NCBI GenBank assembly: GCA_045589735.1
Contig: JAZNPQ010000024.1
Location: forward strand, 1-14,977
Origin: RGIG3994 sp045589735
GTDB taxonomy: Bacteria; Bacillota; Clostridia; Oscillospirales; CAG-272
DNA length: 14,977 bases
Direction: 5' to 3'
Shown: positions 1-7,283 of the stretch, piece by piece
Numbering within the stretch: the stretch's first letter is position 1
Layout of the letters: each line of letters opens with the position of its first letter
Position numbers and translations under genes: made by a program
The notes under the pieces: generated by a model
The model's database searches: none
Seen by the model: the letters and a program-made list of their open reading frames with translations, nothing else
Told to the model about the DNA's origin: nothing

Positions 1-63
1 ATGATTTATAGGAAATTGCGGAAAGCTACGATAGGCGAGCATTTTCCTGCGGGCATTGTCTGC

Positions 64-1848
64 TTATTCCTCGGGAACGATCGCGATTGCGAGATCGGCG
101 AGCGCCTTGGGATCTGCGGGAGAGGGGCAACCGGACATCAGCTCGGAGGCGTTCTGTACCTTCGGGAAGGCAACGACGTCACGCAGGCTGTCAGCGCCCG
201 ACATTACCATCGCAAGACGGTCAAGTCCCATTCCCGAGCCGCCGTGAGGCGGCGCGCCGTATTTATAAGCTTCAACAAGGAAGCCGAACTTTACGTCGAT
301 CTCCTCGGGTGTAAGACCTAAAGCCTTGAACATCTTTTCCTGAAGCTGCCAATCTGTAATTCTGATAGAGCCCGAAAGCAGCTCTGTACCGTTGAGTACC
401 ATATCGTAGCACTTTGCGCGTACCTTTCCGGGATCGCTTTCAAGGTAGGGCAGGCATTCCTCAAGCGGCATTGTGAAGGGGTGGTGCATAGCGTCCCAAT
501 GCTCGGTCTCCTCGTTCCATTCAAAGAAGGGGAACTCGGTGATCCAGAGGAAATTGAATTTGTCCTTCGGAATTATATCGAGCTTTCTCGCAACGACTCC
601 GCGGAGCGCGCCGAGTGTGGGAAGCACGACCTTATCCTTATCAGCGCAGATAAGCATTACGTCGCCCTTTTCAAGTCCTGCAGCGGTGTAAATTGCGTTA
701 AGCTCATCCTCGGTCATAAACTTCGCAAACGAGCAAGAGGGAGCCTCATCGACCCAACGGATATAGGCAAGTCCCTTGGCACCGATACCCTTCGCGTGCT
801 CAGTGAGCTTGTCGATCTCTTTACGTGTAAGTGTCGCGGCGGCATTTTTTGCGACAATACCGCGAACGCTTCCGCCATTTTCAATAGCAGACTTGAATAC
901 GACAAATTCGGATGTCTTTACAGCCTCGGAAATGTCGATGATCTCCATACCGTAGCGTGTATCGGGCTTATCCGAGCCGTATTTGTTCATAGCCTCGGTA
1001 TAGGTCATACGAAGCATGGGCGTTTCTATCTCAACACCCAGAATTTCGGAAAACGCGCGCTTGATAAAGCCCTCATTCATTGCCATAATATCCTCTTGCG
1101 TTGCAAAGGACATCTCAAGGTCTATCTGTGTAAATTCGGGCTGACGGTCGGCACGAAGGTCCTCGTCGCGGAAGCAACGTGCAAGCTGGATATAGCGGTC
1201 AAAGCCCGAAAGCATCAGAAGCTGCTTATATATCTGCGGCGACTGCGGAAGAGCATAGAAGCTGCCCTTATGGATTCTCGATGGAACGATATAGTCACGC
1301 GCACCCTCGGGCGTGGGCTTTATCATCATAGGGGTTTCTATTTCGTAGAAGCCGTTCTCATAGTAATATTCACGTGCTATTCTTGCGATGTCGTGACGCA
1401 TTTTGATATTTCTCTGAAGCTCGGGACGGCGAAGATCGACATAACGGAACTTAAGCGCTGTCTCATCCTTTACCTTTTTTGCGTCGTTTACCTCGAAGGG
1501 AGGTGTTTCGGCGGCGGAGAGAATTTTAAATTCTTTAACGTATATTTCGATGTTGCCTGTGGGTATGTTTGGGTTTACCGTGTCACGTCTGCGAACTGTA
1601 CCCTTGGCGCATACAACGTATTCGGCGCGGCAAGAGAAAGCCTTGGAAAAGACCTCACGGTCGGTGTCACCGTCAAATGCGAGCTGTACTATACCCGTAC
1701 GGTCGCGCAGGTCGATAAATATGAGTGCGCCGAGGTCACGCTGTCTCTGGACCCAGCCCATAACGCAGACGTCGGTGCCTACAGCGGATTCGGGAACGTT
1801 ACCGCAGTAAAATGTTCTTTTGTCATTAGATGTAAGAAATTCTGCCAT
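64..1848 (-). CDS. aspS: Aspartyl-tRNA synthetase, bacterial type
   Basis: Charges tRNA-Asp with aspartate in the cytoplasm using ATP. The 594-residue length is the normal size of a bacterial AspRS. Domain order is complete: an N-terminal OB-fold anticodon-binding domain (about 1-140, with GWVQRQRDLGALIFIDLRDR at 31-50), the class II core with motif 2 (FRDEDLRADRQPEFTQID, 226-243), a bacterial GAD insertion domain (about 290-420), and motif 3 (GSGMGLDRL from 537). Leu39 occupies the place where non-discriminating AspRS enzymes often have His, which hints at a tRNA-Asp-specific enzyme; this is inference. The ATG at 1848 is preceded by GAGGAT about 7 nt upstream. It is the last recognisable gene of the minus-strand operon, 19 nt after the phosphoribosyltransferase. 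The stop is TAA, and no terminator is visible in the 63 bases that remain before the window edge. The identity is very secure. Confidence 0.98.
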   Translation of the reverse strand: MAEFLTSNDKRTFYCGNVPESAVGTDVCVMGWVQRQRDLGALIFIDLRDRTGIVQLAFDGDTDREVFSKAFSCRAEYVVCAKGTVRRRDTVNPNIPTGNIEIYVKEFKILSAAETPPFEVNDAKKVKDETALKFRYVDLRRPELQRNIKMRHDIARIAREYYYENGFYEIETPMMIKPTPEGARDYIVPSRIHKGSFYALPQSPQIYKQLLMLSGFDRYIQLARCFRDEDLRADRQPEFTQIDLEMSFATQEDIMAMNEGFIKRAFSEILGVEIETPMLRMTYTEAMNKYGSDKPDTRYGMEIIDISEAVKTSEFVVFKSAIENGGSVRGIVAKNAAATLTRKEIDKLTEHAKGIGAKGLAYIRWVDEAPSCSFAKFMTEDELNAIYTAAGLEKGDVMLICADKDKVVLPTLGALRGVVARKLDIIPKDKFNFLWITEFPFFEWNEETEHWDAMHHPFTMPLEECLPYLESDPGKVRAKCYDMVLNGTELLSGSIRITDWQLQEKMFKALGLTPEEIDVKFGFLVEAYKYGAPPHGGSGMGLDRLAMVMSGADSLRDVVAFPKVQNASELMSGCPSPADPKALADLAIAIVPEE

Positions 1849-1867
1849 TTTCGTATCCTCTTTAGAA

Positions 1868-2428
1868 TTAGTTTATGGGGTTGCCGTCTTTATCAAAGAT
1901 GGGCAATTTTTCAAGATAAATGATGTCGTCTCTCTTCTGCGCGTCACCCTCGGCAAGAATACACATTTTGCCGCAGATGATACCGCCCGCCGCCTCGACG
2001 AGCTGTTCTATCGCGCGGAGAGATTCGCCTGTGGAGATAACGTCGTCAACTATAAGTATACGCTTACCCTTCATAAGCTCTGCGTCGGCGGTGTCGAGAT
2101 AGAGTGTTTGCTCCTTCGACGTGGTGATGGATTTAACGGTTACACTGAAAACACCCGTCATATAGAGCTTCGGCATTTTACGCGCGAGGAAATATTTTGA
2201 GTCGCCCGCCTGACGCGCCATTTCGTGTGCAAGCGGAATCCCCTTGGATTCTGCCGTGATAATGTAATCGTATTCGGGAGCTTTTTTTAGCAAGTCGCGA
2301 GCCGCGGCACAGGAAAGCTCGGCGTCACCGAAGATAACGAAAGCACCGATATTAAGCTCGTCATTTAGCGGACAAAGCGGTAACGCGCGGTCGCATCCCG
2401 CAATATTCATTTTGTAATATTTCATCAT
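1868..2428 (-). CDS. APRT-like phosphoribosyltransferase (purine salvage)
   Basis: Type I phosphoribosyltransferase of the adenine phosphoribosyltransferase-like group (COG0503). The likely reaction is a purine base plus PRPP giving the nucleotide. The diagnostic PRPP-binding loop is ILIVDDVISTGES at residues 124-136 of 186, with the two acidic residues and the T-G-E-S phosphate loop intact. TAESKGIPLAHEMAR (58-72) is the usual hydrophobic strand plus flexible-loop region. The frame is open back to 2485 inside thiI, but GAGGAG at 2433-2438 points to the twin ATGs at 2428 and 2425, so I take 2428. It starts 16 nt after the thiI stop and ends 19 nt before aspS. It differs enough from classical Apt that the exact base used (adenine, xanthine or another) cannot be read from sequence. 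Confidence 0.85.
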   Translation of the reverse strand: MMKYYKMNIAGCDRALPLCPLNDELNIGAFVIFGDAELSCAAARDLLKKAPEYDYIITAESKGIPLAHEMARQAGDSKYFLARKMPKLYMTGVFSVTVKSITTSKEQTLYLDTADAELMKGKRILIVDDVISTGESLRAIEQLVEAAGGIICGKMCILAEGDAQKRDDIIYLEKLPIFDKDGNPIN

Positions 2429-2444
2429 TAAACTCCTCTTTAAT

Positions 2445-3623
2445 TTAAGGCTGATATCTGATTCGTTCGATGGTTTCACTTTCAAGAGCCTCGTTTACAA
2501 GAGCGTCGAAGTCTATTTTGGCTTCCTCCGCCTTGACCTTGTGAAGCTCGGGGCGCGTTTTCGGATGACGCGGAGTAAATACGGTGCAGCAATCCTCGTA
2601 GGGAAGGATGGAGGTCTCAAACGTACCGATGTGACGAGATGTTACGACTATCTCCTCTTTGTCAAGACCGATACACGGTCTGAAAACGGGAATGGATACC
2701 GCCGAATCGGTAACCCCGATAGCCTCCATTGTCTGCGACGCGACCTGACCTAGACTTTCACCGGTTATAAGCGCGCGGCACTCGTATTTTTCGGCTATTT
2801 TCTGAGCAATAGTCATCATAAATCGGCGCAGAAGAAGAGTGAAATAATCTTCCTCACAAGCGCGTTTGAGCTCTTCTTGGATATGTGTGAGCGAGATAAC
2901 GTGAAGATTTATACCGCCCGTGTATTTGGTCATAAGACTTGCAAGCTCCATGACCTTTTCCTTGGCGCGTTCACTTGTATAGGGGAAGGATTCAAAATGT
3001 ATCGCCTCGAGCTTGACTCCGCGCTTTGCCATCATATATCCGGCAACGGGAGAGTCGATACCGCCCGAAAGCAGAAGCAGACCCTTTCCGCTTGATCCCA
3101 CGGGAATTCCTCCCGCGCCCTTGACCTGACCTGCGTGAATGTAGGCAGATTCCTCACGTATCTCGACGAGTACCGTGACGTCGGGTGTTCTTACGTTTAC
3201 GCGAAGTCTCGGACACGCCGACAGTATCGCGCCTCCCACCTCTGCCGAAAGCTCGAGCGAGGTCATGGGGAAGGTCTTGTCCGCGCGTTTTGATTCGACC
3301 TTAAAGGTCTTTTTGTCGGCAAGAAATTTCGGAAGGTACTCTTTTGCCGTTGCACATATCGCTTCAAGTGTCTTTTCGCATTCAACTGCGCGGCAGAGTG
3401 AAATGATACCGAAGGTATGCGATGCGGCTTCAAAAGCCATGTCGATATCGGCAAATTCGTCAAGCGGAGCGATACAGATAACGCTTTGGGATCTCCATAT
3501 CTTAAAATTACCGCAAAGACCTATGCGGAATTTAAGCTCGCGTAGAAGCATTGCCTCAAATGACGCTCTGTTTGCGCCCTTCAGCACTATTTCGCCGTAT
3601 TTGCAAAGTATTATCTCTTTCAC
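2445..3623 (-). CDS. thiI: tRNA 4-thiouridine synthase ThiI (two-domain form, no rhodanese)
   Basis: Uses ATP to adenylate U8 of tRNA and inserts sulfur to form 4-thiouridine; in some bacteria it also feeds sulfur to thiamine synthesis. At 392 residues it has the short Firmicutes architecture: N-terminal ferredoxin-like and THUMP domains (about 1-165), then a PP-loop ATPase with LLLLSGGIDSPVAGY at 182-196. The conserved Cys pair in PYEDCCTVFTPRH (345-346) is present. The C-terminal rhodanese domain of E. coli ThiI, with its second catalytic Cys, is absent, so sulfur should come directly from a cysteine desulfurase; none is encoded in this window. The start is GTG at 3623, overlapping the TGA of the upstream gene by 4 nt, with a strong GAGGAGG 7 nt before it. 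This suggests translational coupling. Confidence 0.95.
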   Translation of the reverse strand: MKEIILCKYGEIVLKGANRASFEAMLLRELKFRIGLCGNFKIWRSQSVICIAPLDEFADIDMAFEAASHTFGIISLCRAVECEKTLEAICATAKEYLPKFLADKKTFKVESKRADKTFPMTSLELSAEVGGAILSACPRLRVNVRTPDVTVLVEIREESAYIHAGQVKGAGGIPVGSSGKGLLLLSGGIDSPVAGYMMAKRGVKLEAIHFESFPYTSERAKEKVMELASLMTKYTGGINLHVISLTHIQEELKRACEEDYFTLLLRRFMMTIAQKIAEKYECRALITGESLGQVASQTMEAIGVTDSAVSIPVFRPCIGLDKEEIVVTSRHIGTFETSILPYEDCCTVFTPRHPKTRPELHKVKAEEAKIDFDALVNEALESETIERIRYQP

Positions 3624-3829
3624 TCGGCGTCCTCCTCGTAGGCTTCGTCTGCGTTTTCTTTGAAGCAGGGAGCGATAAGCTCTTTTGCGGCTTCAAGGTC
3701 GGTGACCTTTACAAAAAAGTCCACGCCGAAAACCGAGCTTCCGGTAATAACGGTAAGAGAACCGCCGCGCTCCTTTGTGAGATAGGGTATCTCTGCGTCG
3801 CGGAGCAGGCTTTCTATAACCGAACGCAT
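3620..3829 (-). CDS. Small DUF2007-like protein, 5' end apparently interrupted by an amber codon
   Basis: From ATG 3829 the frame gives 69 residues resembling the C-terminal two thirds of small DUF2007-type proteins: an amphipathic helix (VIESLLRDAEIPYL), a short strand (LTVITGSS), FGVDFFVKV, then a helix (DLEAAKELIAPCF) and an acidic tail. This family call is from memory. The same frame continues upstream without interruption to 3902, and that stretch (ending DGEVELLTTVYDFG) looks like the missing family N-terminus. However, it contains no ATG, GTG or TTG, and codon 2 after the only upstream ATG (3907-3905) is TAG (3904-3902). ATG 3829 has no visible ribosome binding site. So the gene may be broken, mis-assembled, or started in an unusual way. 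It lies between the exonuclease and thiI, and its stop overlaps the thiI start. Function unknown. Confidence 0.6.
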   Translation of the reverse strand: MRSVIESLLRDAEIPYLTKERGGSLTVITGSSVFGVDFFVKVTDLEAAKELIAPCFKENADEAYEEDAE

Positions 3830-3920
3830 ACCGAAATCGTATACGGTTGTGAGAAGCTCGACCTCACCGTCGGGCTTGTAGGATTTTCCAAAATCAAAAA
3901 GCTACATAAGGGTTATGCTT

Positions 3921-4994
3921 TCAATTCGTATAGTAATTCGGGAACAGCTTTTCCCAGACCGCGCGGCAGGCGTAGGTGTCAGCTATAGAGCTGTGAGGAA
4001 TGCCCTCCCACTCAATAGACAGACATTCCATTGCGTTGATGAGCGCGGCATGCTCGACGTCGGGACGGTGCTCATGCGCGTAACGGACAAATTCGTTGGC
4101 GCAACAGCGCACCTTGTCGTGAAGAGTCTTATGCTCCTCCTCGGGATAGATACGCTTGATGTGGCTGTAGTCGGTCGAAACACCGTAGGCTATAAGGTTA
4201 TCGCACTCGGCAAAGATTTCTTTTATTTTTGGAGTAAGCTCGGTAAGTGTCGGAGCGTCCTCGGTCATCTCGGGTGTGATACCGTGAATCTTTTCGGTTC
4301 TCTTCCATTTTTTTGTATGCTCGGGCTTGACAAGTGTGTTCATAACAAGCTCGCCGTGTCCGTTTACTATACTTATTGAAAGTATCTCGTCACGGTCGTA
4401 AAAGCCTGTCAGCTCAAGGTCGAAGAACAGCACGCGAGAGCGGTCCATCCCGTAATGCTCGTTTCTGTGCGCGTCTCCCTCGATGCGTCTTTCCGCAAGG
4501 TCCTCTTCATAGCATTCACGGCAGAGCTTTTTCTTGAAGCGAATGCTTTTGCCGCACTTTACGCACATAAGCGGCAGACGTGAAGCGGTCTTTTTGTCGT
4601 AGAAGTAGACCACAGAGCCGTCGGATCTGACGGTATATGCTACAGGCTCTTCAACAGGCTCACAGTTCATTGTTTTGAGTCGTTCTCTTGTGTAGTAGCC
4701 GTAAGCCGCTGCGCGCTTGACGCTCATTCGGTCGATAACGCTTCCGCTTTCAAGCGTCATAGTTTCTTTCTTTGCGCCGTACCAAAGCTCAGGCGGAGCT
4801 TCGGTTACGTTCTCGGGGTTAAAATAGTAGGTGACGGTATTGTCGTCAAGATAAGTAAAGGCAACAGGCTCTCCCGCGGGCAGAAGATGCATCTGGCTAA
4901 GCTCCTCGCGAGTCAGTAGGTTTCTCGCCGCCGCCTCGTTTTTGCTTATGCAGGGGATCGAGGCTCCCGATCTTGTTTTTGCCGTATTGTTCAC
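3921..4994 (-). CDS. DEDDh (DnaQ-like) 3'-5' exonuclease with duplicated N-terminal module and zinc ribbon
   Basis: The C-terminal half (about 185-357) is a DnaQ-fold 3'-5' exonuclease. Exo I is FFDLELTGF (D192, E194), Exo II is STDYSHIKR (D275), and Exo III is HSSIAD (H334, D339), so all five DEDDh residues are there. Whether it degrades DNA or RNA cannot be told. Before it sits a four-cysteine zinc ribbon, CVKC...CREC (C144, C147, C158, C161). The first 140 residues hold two related copies of a module of about 45 residues with the shared pattern TRE-x-L-x2-M ... EPVA-x-T (starting near residues 28 and 102); I do not recognise this domain. The frame is open to a TTG at 5006, but GGAGG at 5004-5000 fits a GTG start at 4994 with 5-nt spacing, giving 357 residues. 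It is the first gene of the operon and has a good promoter 60 nt upstream. The stop is TGA. Confidence 0.88.
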   Translation of the reverse strand: MNNTAKTRSGASIPCISKNEAAARNLLTREELSQMHLLPAGEPVAFTYLDDNTVTYYFNPENVTEAPPELWYGAKKETMTLESGSVIDRMSVKRAAAYGYYTRERLKTMNCEPVEEPVAYTVRSDGSVVYFYDKKTASRLPLMCVKCGKSIRFKKKLCRECYEEDLAERRIEGDAHRNEHYGMDRSRVLFFDLELTGFYDRDEILSISIVNGHGELVMNTLVKPEHTKKWKRTEKIHGITPEMTEDAPTLTELTPKIKEIFAECDNLIAYGVSTDYSHIKRIYPEEEHKTLHDKVRCCANEFVRYAHEHRPDVEHAALINAMECLSIEWEGIPHSSIADTYACRAVWEKLFPNYYTN

Positions 4995-5053
4995 GACGTC
5001 CTCCAAAAAGATCTATATATCTGTATAATAGTATAAATTAACATACAAAATTT

Positions 5054-5082
5054 ATTATATCATATTTTCTTCTTATTTGCAA
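5054..5082 (-). promoter_or_regulatory. Sigma-A-type promoter of the exonuclease-thiI-aspS operon
   Basis: On the minus strand a -35 TTGCAA (5082-5077) is followed after 17 nt by a perfect -10 TATAAT (5059-5054). Transcription would start near 5047, about 50 nt before the GTG of the exonuclease gene. No other promoter of this quality is visible inside the five-gene operon. Confidence 0.7.
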
Positions 5083-5115
5083 CCGTATTTGTACAATAAT
5101 TTTTGATTTTTGCTA

Positions 5116-5144
5116 TTGAGTTATTGCAAAAAAAGTGGTATAAT
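5116..5144 (+). promoter_or_regulatory. Sigma-A-type promoter of the HAD phosphatase gene
   Basis: TTGAGT (5116-5121), a 17-nt spacer, then TATAAT (5139-5144). It is divergent from the operon promoter at 5054-5082, and about 33 nt separate the two -35 boxes. The SGNH lipoprotein gene 41 nt after the phosphatase gene has no clear promoter of its own and is probably read from here. Confidence 0.75.
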
Positions 5145-5182
5145 GATTAAGGTGAGAAAACCTTGGAGGTGAAAATGCATTT

Positions 5183-5956
5183 ATGGAACAGCTGAGAGCA
5201 AAAAAAGGCTTTATATGTGATATGGACGGTGTTATCTATCACGGTAACAAGGTCCTGCCTGGAGTACGTGAATTTATTGAATGGCTTAAAAGAGAGAACA
5301 AAGAGTTTCTTTTCTTAACGAACAACAGCGGAAAAACACCGATGGAGCTTAAGCTCAAGCTTCAGGTTATGGGACTTGACGTTGACGTAAAGAACTTTTA
5401 CACGAGCGCCATAGCAACGGCAAAGTTCTTAACGACGCAGAAGCCGAATTGCTCGGCGTACGTTATCGGTGAGCCGGGTCTTGTGGGTGCACTTTACGAG
5501 GAGGGAATTACGATAAGTGACAGAAACGCCGACTACGTTGTTGTCGGTGAGGTCGCGGGATATAACTATGAAACTATATGTACGGCGGTACGCCTTGTAA
5601 ATAACGGTGCGAAGCTCATCGGAACAAATTCCGACGTAACGGGACCGTCCGAGAGGGGAATCGTGCCCGCCTGCCGCGCGCTTATATCGCCTATCGAGAT
5701 GGCAACGGGACAGCAGGCGTATTTTGTCGGCAAGCCCAATCCGCTTATGATGAGAAGCGCGCTCCGCAAGCTCGGAGTACACAGTGAGGATGCCGCAATG
5801 GTCGGAGACAGAATGGACACCGACATAATCGCGGGAATCGAGAGCGGTCTTGATACCGTGCTTGTACTGTCGGGTGTGACCGCGAAGGAGGATCTGCCAA
5901 GCTATCCATACAGTCCGAGAATAATACTGAACGATGTCGGCGAGATACCGGATTAA
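5183..5956 (+). CDS. HAD-IIA (NagD-like) phosphatase
   Basis: Cytoplasmic haloacid-dehalogenase superfamily phosphatase of the NagD/p-nitrophenylphosphatase group, 257 residues, a typical size. Motif I is ICDMDGVIYHG with nucleophile D13 and acid/base D15; motif II is LFLTNNSG; a C2-type cap lies between (about 80-180); motif III is the Lys in GKPNP; motif IV is MVGDRMDTDI. The family dephosphorylates small phosphometabolites (nucleotides, sugar phosphates, phosphoglycolate); the substrate here is unknown. The ATG at 5183 is the first in-frame start, but the strong GGAGGTG at 5165-5171 is 13 nt from GGAGG to this ATG and better placed for an out-of-frame ATG at 5175 that encodes only six residues (see findings). 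The gene is transcribed with the SGNH lipoprotein gene 41 nt downstream. Confidence 0.93.
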   Translation: MEQLRAKKGFICDMDGVIYHGNKVLPGVREFIEWLKRENKEFLFLTNNSGKTPMELKLKLQVMGLDVDVKNFYTSAIATAKFLTTQKPNCSAYVIGEPGLVGALYEEGITISDRNADYVVVGEVAGYNYETICTAVRLVNNGAKLIGTNSDVTGPSERGIVPACRALISPIEMATGQQAYFVGKPNPLMMRSALRKLGVHSEDAAMVGDRMDTDIIAGIESGLDTVLVLSGVTAKEDLPSYPYSPRIILNDVGEIPD

Positions 5957-5997
5957 CCACACGCATCAAAAAATATTTATTATAAGGAGATACACAT

Positions 5998-7242
5998 ATG
6001 AAAAAAATTGCATTTATTTTAGCTATTCTTATGTGCCTTGGCTCAATGCTTGTCGCGTGTAACGATGAGCCGGCTGATAAATCGGCAGATCATACGCCAA
6101 ACACAACAGAGGCGCCGGAAACAACAGAAGCCCCCGACGACGTCACAGATCCGTCCGACACAACAGAAGCCCCCGACGACGTCACAGATCCGTCCGACAC
6201 AACAGGCTCGCAAGATATTATAGTTGACGTAAAGCCCGTAAGCCATCCGATAAGTCTTTCGTTCAACGAAACAAATCTTTGCACCTCAAAATATGACGGC
6301 AAGGGAGAGGGAGGCTTCAACTCCTACACCGCATGGGTAAGTACGGGTTATATCGACATATCCGAATGGTACGGTATTGAGTATGAGCTTGCCGCGCATC
6401 AGCGTCTTCAGTCGGTAGCCTTCTATACCGCAGATAAGCAGTATATAAGCGGAATTGGAACGACCTCTATGTTAACCTCCGCAACGACTGTTATGGGATT
6501 TGCGGTAGTTCCCGAAAACGCAAAGTATGCGCGCTTTATAAGCTATACGGGACACGGCGATATGCCCGCGTATGCCGATAGCTTCGTAAACGGATACGCA
6601 GACAAAGAAAACTACGATATGGCATACGGCGAGTCGGAGTACCGCGAGCTTGTTATAGCGTGTCTCGGCGACAGTCTTACAGAGGGTGACTACGGAAGCG
6701 ACAAACCGGGAACCGCGAACCGTCACTACAAAAACTATCCCTATTATCTGTCCAAGGCGCTCGGCTGTACGACTGTTAACTATGGAAAGTGCGGAGCTAA
6801 CAGCCAGAGCTTTTACGAAAGCTATTACAAGGCGGGTAAGGTAGATATCACCGATGCCGACGTTATCGTTATTATGCTCGGAACGAACAGGGGTCTTGAG
6901 GGAGAGTATAAGACATATTATGCCAATCTTATAAGAGACGTAAAGAGAGATATGAAGAAGGGCGCAACGCTCATACTCGTAACACCTCCGAGTGCAACTA
7001 TTGATAAGACAAAGGTTAATCCGAATTATATGCCCAACATAATAAACGCATACAGCGTTGTTAAGGAATATGCAAAAGCCCGATCACTTCCTCTTATTGA
7101 TGCCTTTAAGTACAGCCCCATTCAGCCCGCGACAGAGGATGAATATCAGGCAAATGACGGATTGCATATGGTCGAGGCAGGCTACAAAGCGTTTGGCGAG
7201 TATATGGCTGAGGAAATTGTAAAGATTCTTAATGATAAATAA
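5998..7242 (+). CDS. Secreted SGNH/GDSL hydrolase lipoprotein
   Basis: A 414-residue exported lipoprotein. The signal peptide runs to lipobox LVAC with lipid-bearing Cys21. Next comes a low-complexity linker (about 25-75) rich in Thr, Pro, Glu and Asp, built partly from an exact 13-residue tandem repeat. Residues about 80-210 look like a beta-sandwich of the carbohydrate-binding kind (PENAKYARF is typical); this is inference. The C-terminal half is an SGNH esterase: block I CLGDSLTEG with nucleophile S226, block II Gly near 263-266, block III MLGTN (N297) and block V DGLH (D387, H390). Such enzymes deacylate polysaccharides or other esters on the cell surface. The start is supported by AAGGAGA about 7 nt before the ATG. 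It ends at a strong terminator. Confidence 0.92.
   Translation: MKKIAFILAILMCLGSMLVACNDEPADKSADHTPNTTEAPETTEAPDDVTDPSDTTEAPDDVTDPSDTTGSQDIIVDVKPVSHPISLSFNETNLCTSKYDGKGEGGFNSYTAWVSTGYIDISEWYGIEYELAAHQRLQSVAFYTADKQYISGIGTTSMLTSATTVMGFAVVPENAKYARFISYTGHGDMPAYADSFVNGYADKENYDMAYGESEYRELVIACLGDSLTEGDYGSDKPGTANRHYKNYPYYLSKALGCTTVNYGKCGANSQSFYESYYKAGKVDITDADVIVIMLGTNRGLEGEYKTYYANLIRDVKRDMKKGATLILVTPPSATIDKTKVNPNYMPNIINAYSVVKEYAKARSLPLIDAFKYSPIQPATEDEYQANDGLHMVEAGYKAFGEYMAEEIVKILNDK
6121..6205 (+). repeat. In-frame 39-bp tandem repeat (just over two copies) in the lipoprotein linker
   Basis: A 39-bp unit (6121-6159) is repeated exactly at 6160-6198, and the first 7 bases recur at 6199-6205. Each unit encodes 13 residues of the cycle EAPDDVTDPSDTT. 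Copy-number change would lengthen or shorten the linker without shifting frame. There are no spacers, so it is not a CRISPR. Confidence 0.97.
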
Positions 7243-7243
7243 A

Positions 7244-7283
7244 CAAAAAAATTGATTGAGCTTTCGCTCAATCAATTTTTTTG
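7244..7283. terminator. Bidirectional intrinsic terminator between the SGNH and alpha/beta hydrolase genes
   Basis: A perfect 18-bp stem (7244-7261 with 7266-7283) closes a TTTC loop. The A-run on the left and T-run on the right give a U-tract in either direction. It starts right after the SGNH stop at 7242. The stop codon of the minus-strand hydrolase (7270-7268) and its last few codons lie inside the stem. Confidence 0.93.

Noticed and set aside
1..63. Possible next gene after aspS on the minus strand (ATG at 42, running off the window)
   Set aside because: Only 14 codons are visible, the ribosome binding site is poor, and nothing is recognisable; it cannot be supported.
481..1923. 480-codon plus-strand open frame opposite aspS
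   Set aside because: It is the mirror of a highly conserved aspS frame, gives no recognisable domain, is Cys-rich, and has no ribosome binding site.
3902..3904. TAG read as a sense codon (recoding or pyrrolysine)
   Set aside because: At least two other genes in the window (MBOAT at 13341 and the 89-aa gene at 13954) end with TAG, so general reassignment is unlikely.
5429..5962. 177-codon minus-strand frame opposite the HAD phosphatase
   Set aside because: Antisense shadow of a clear HAD gene, with Arg/Ser/Tyr-rich composition and no motif.
6121..6205. CRISPR-like repeat
   Set aside because: The 39-bp units are directly adjacent, have no spacers and are in-frame within a lipoprotein linker.
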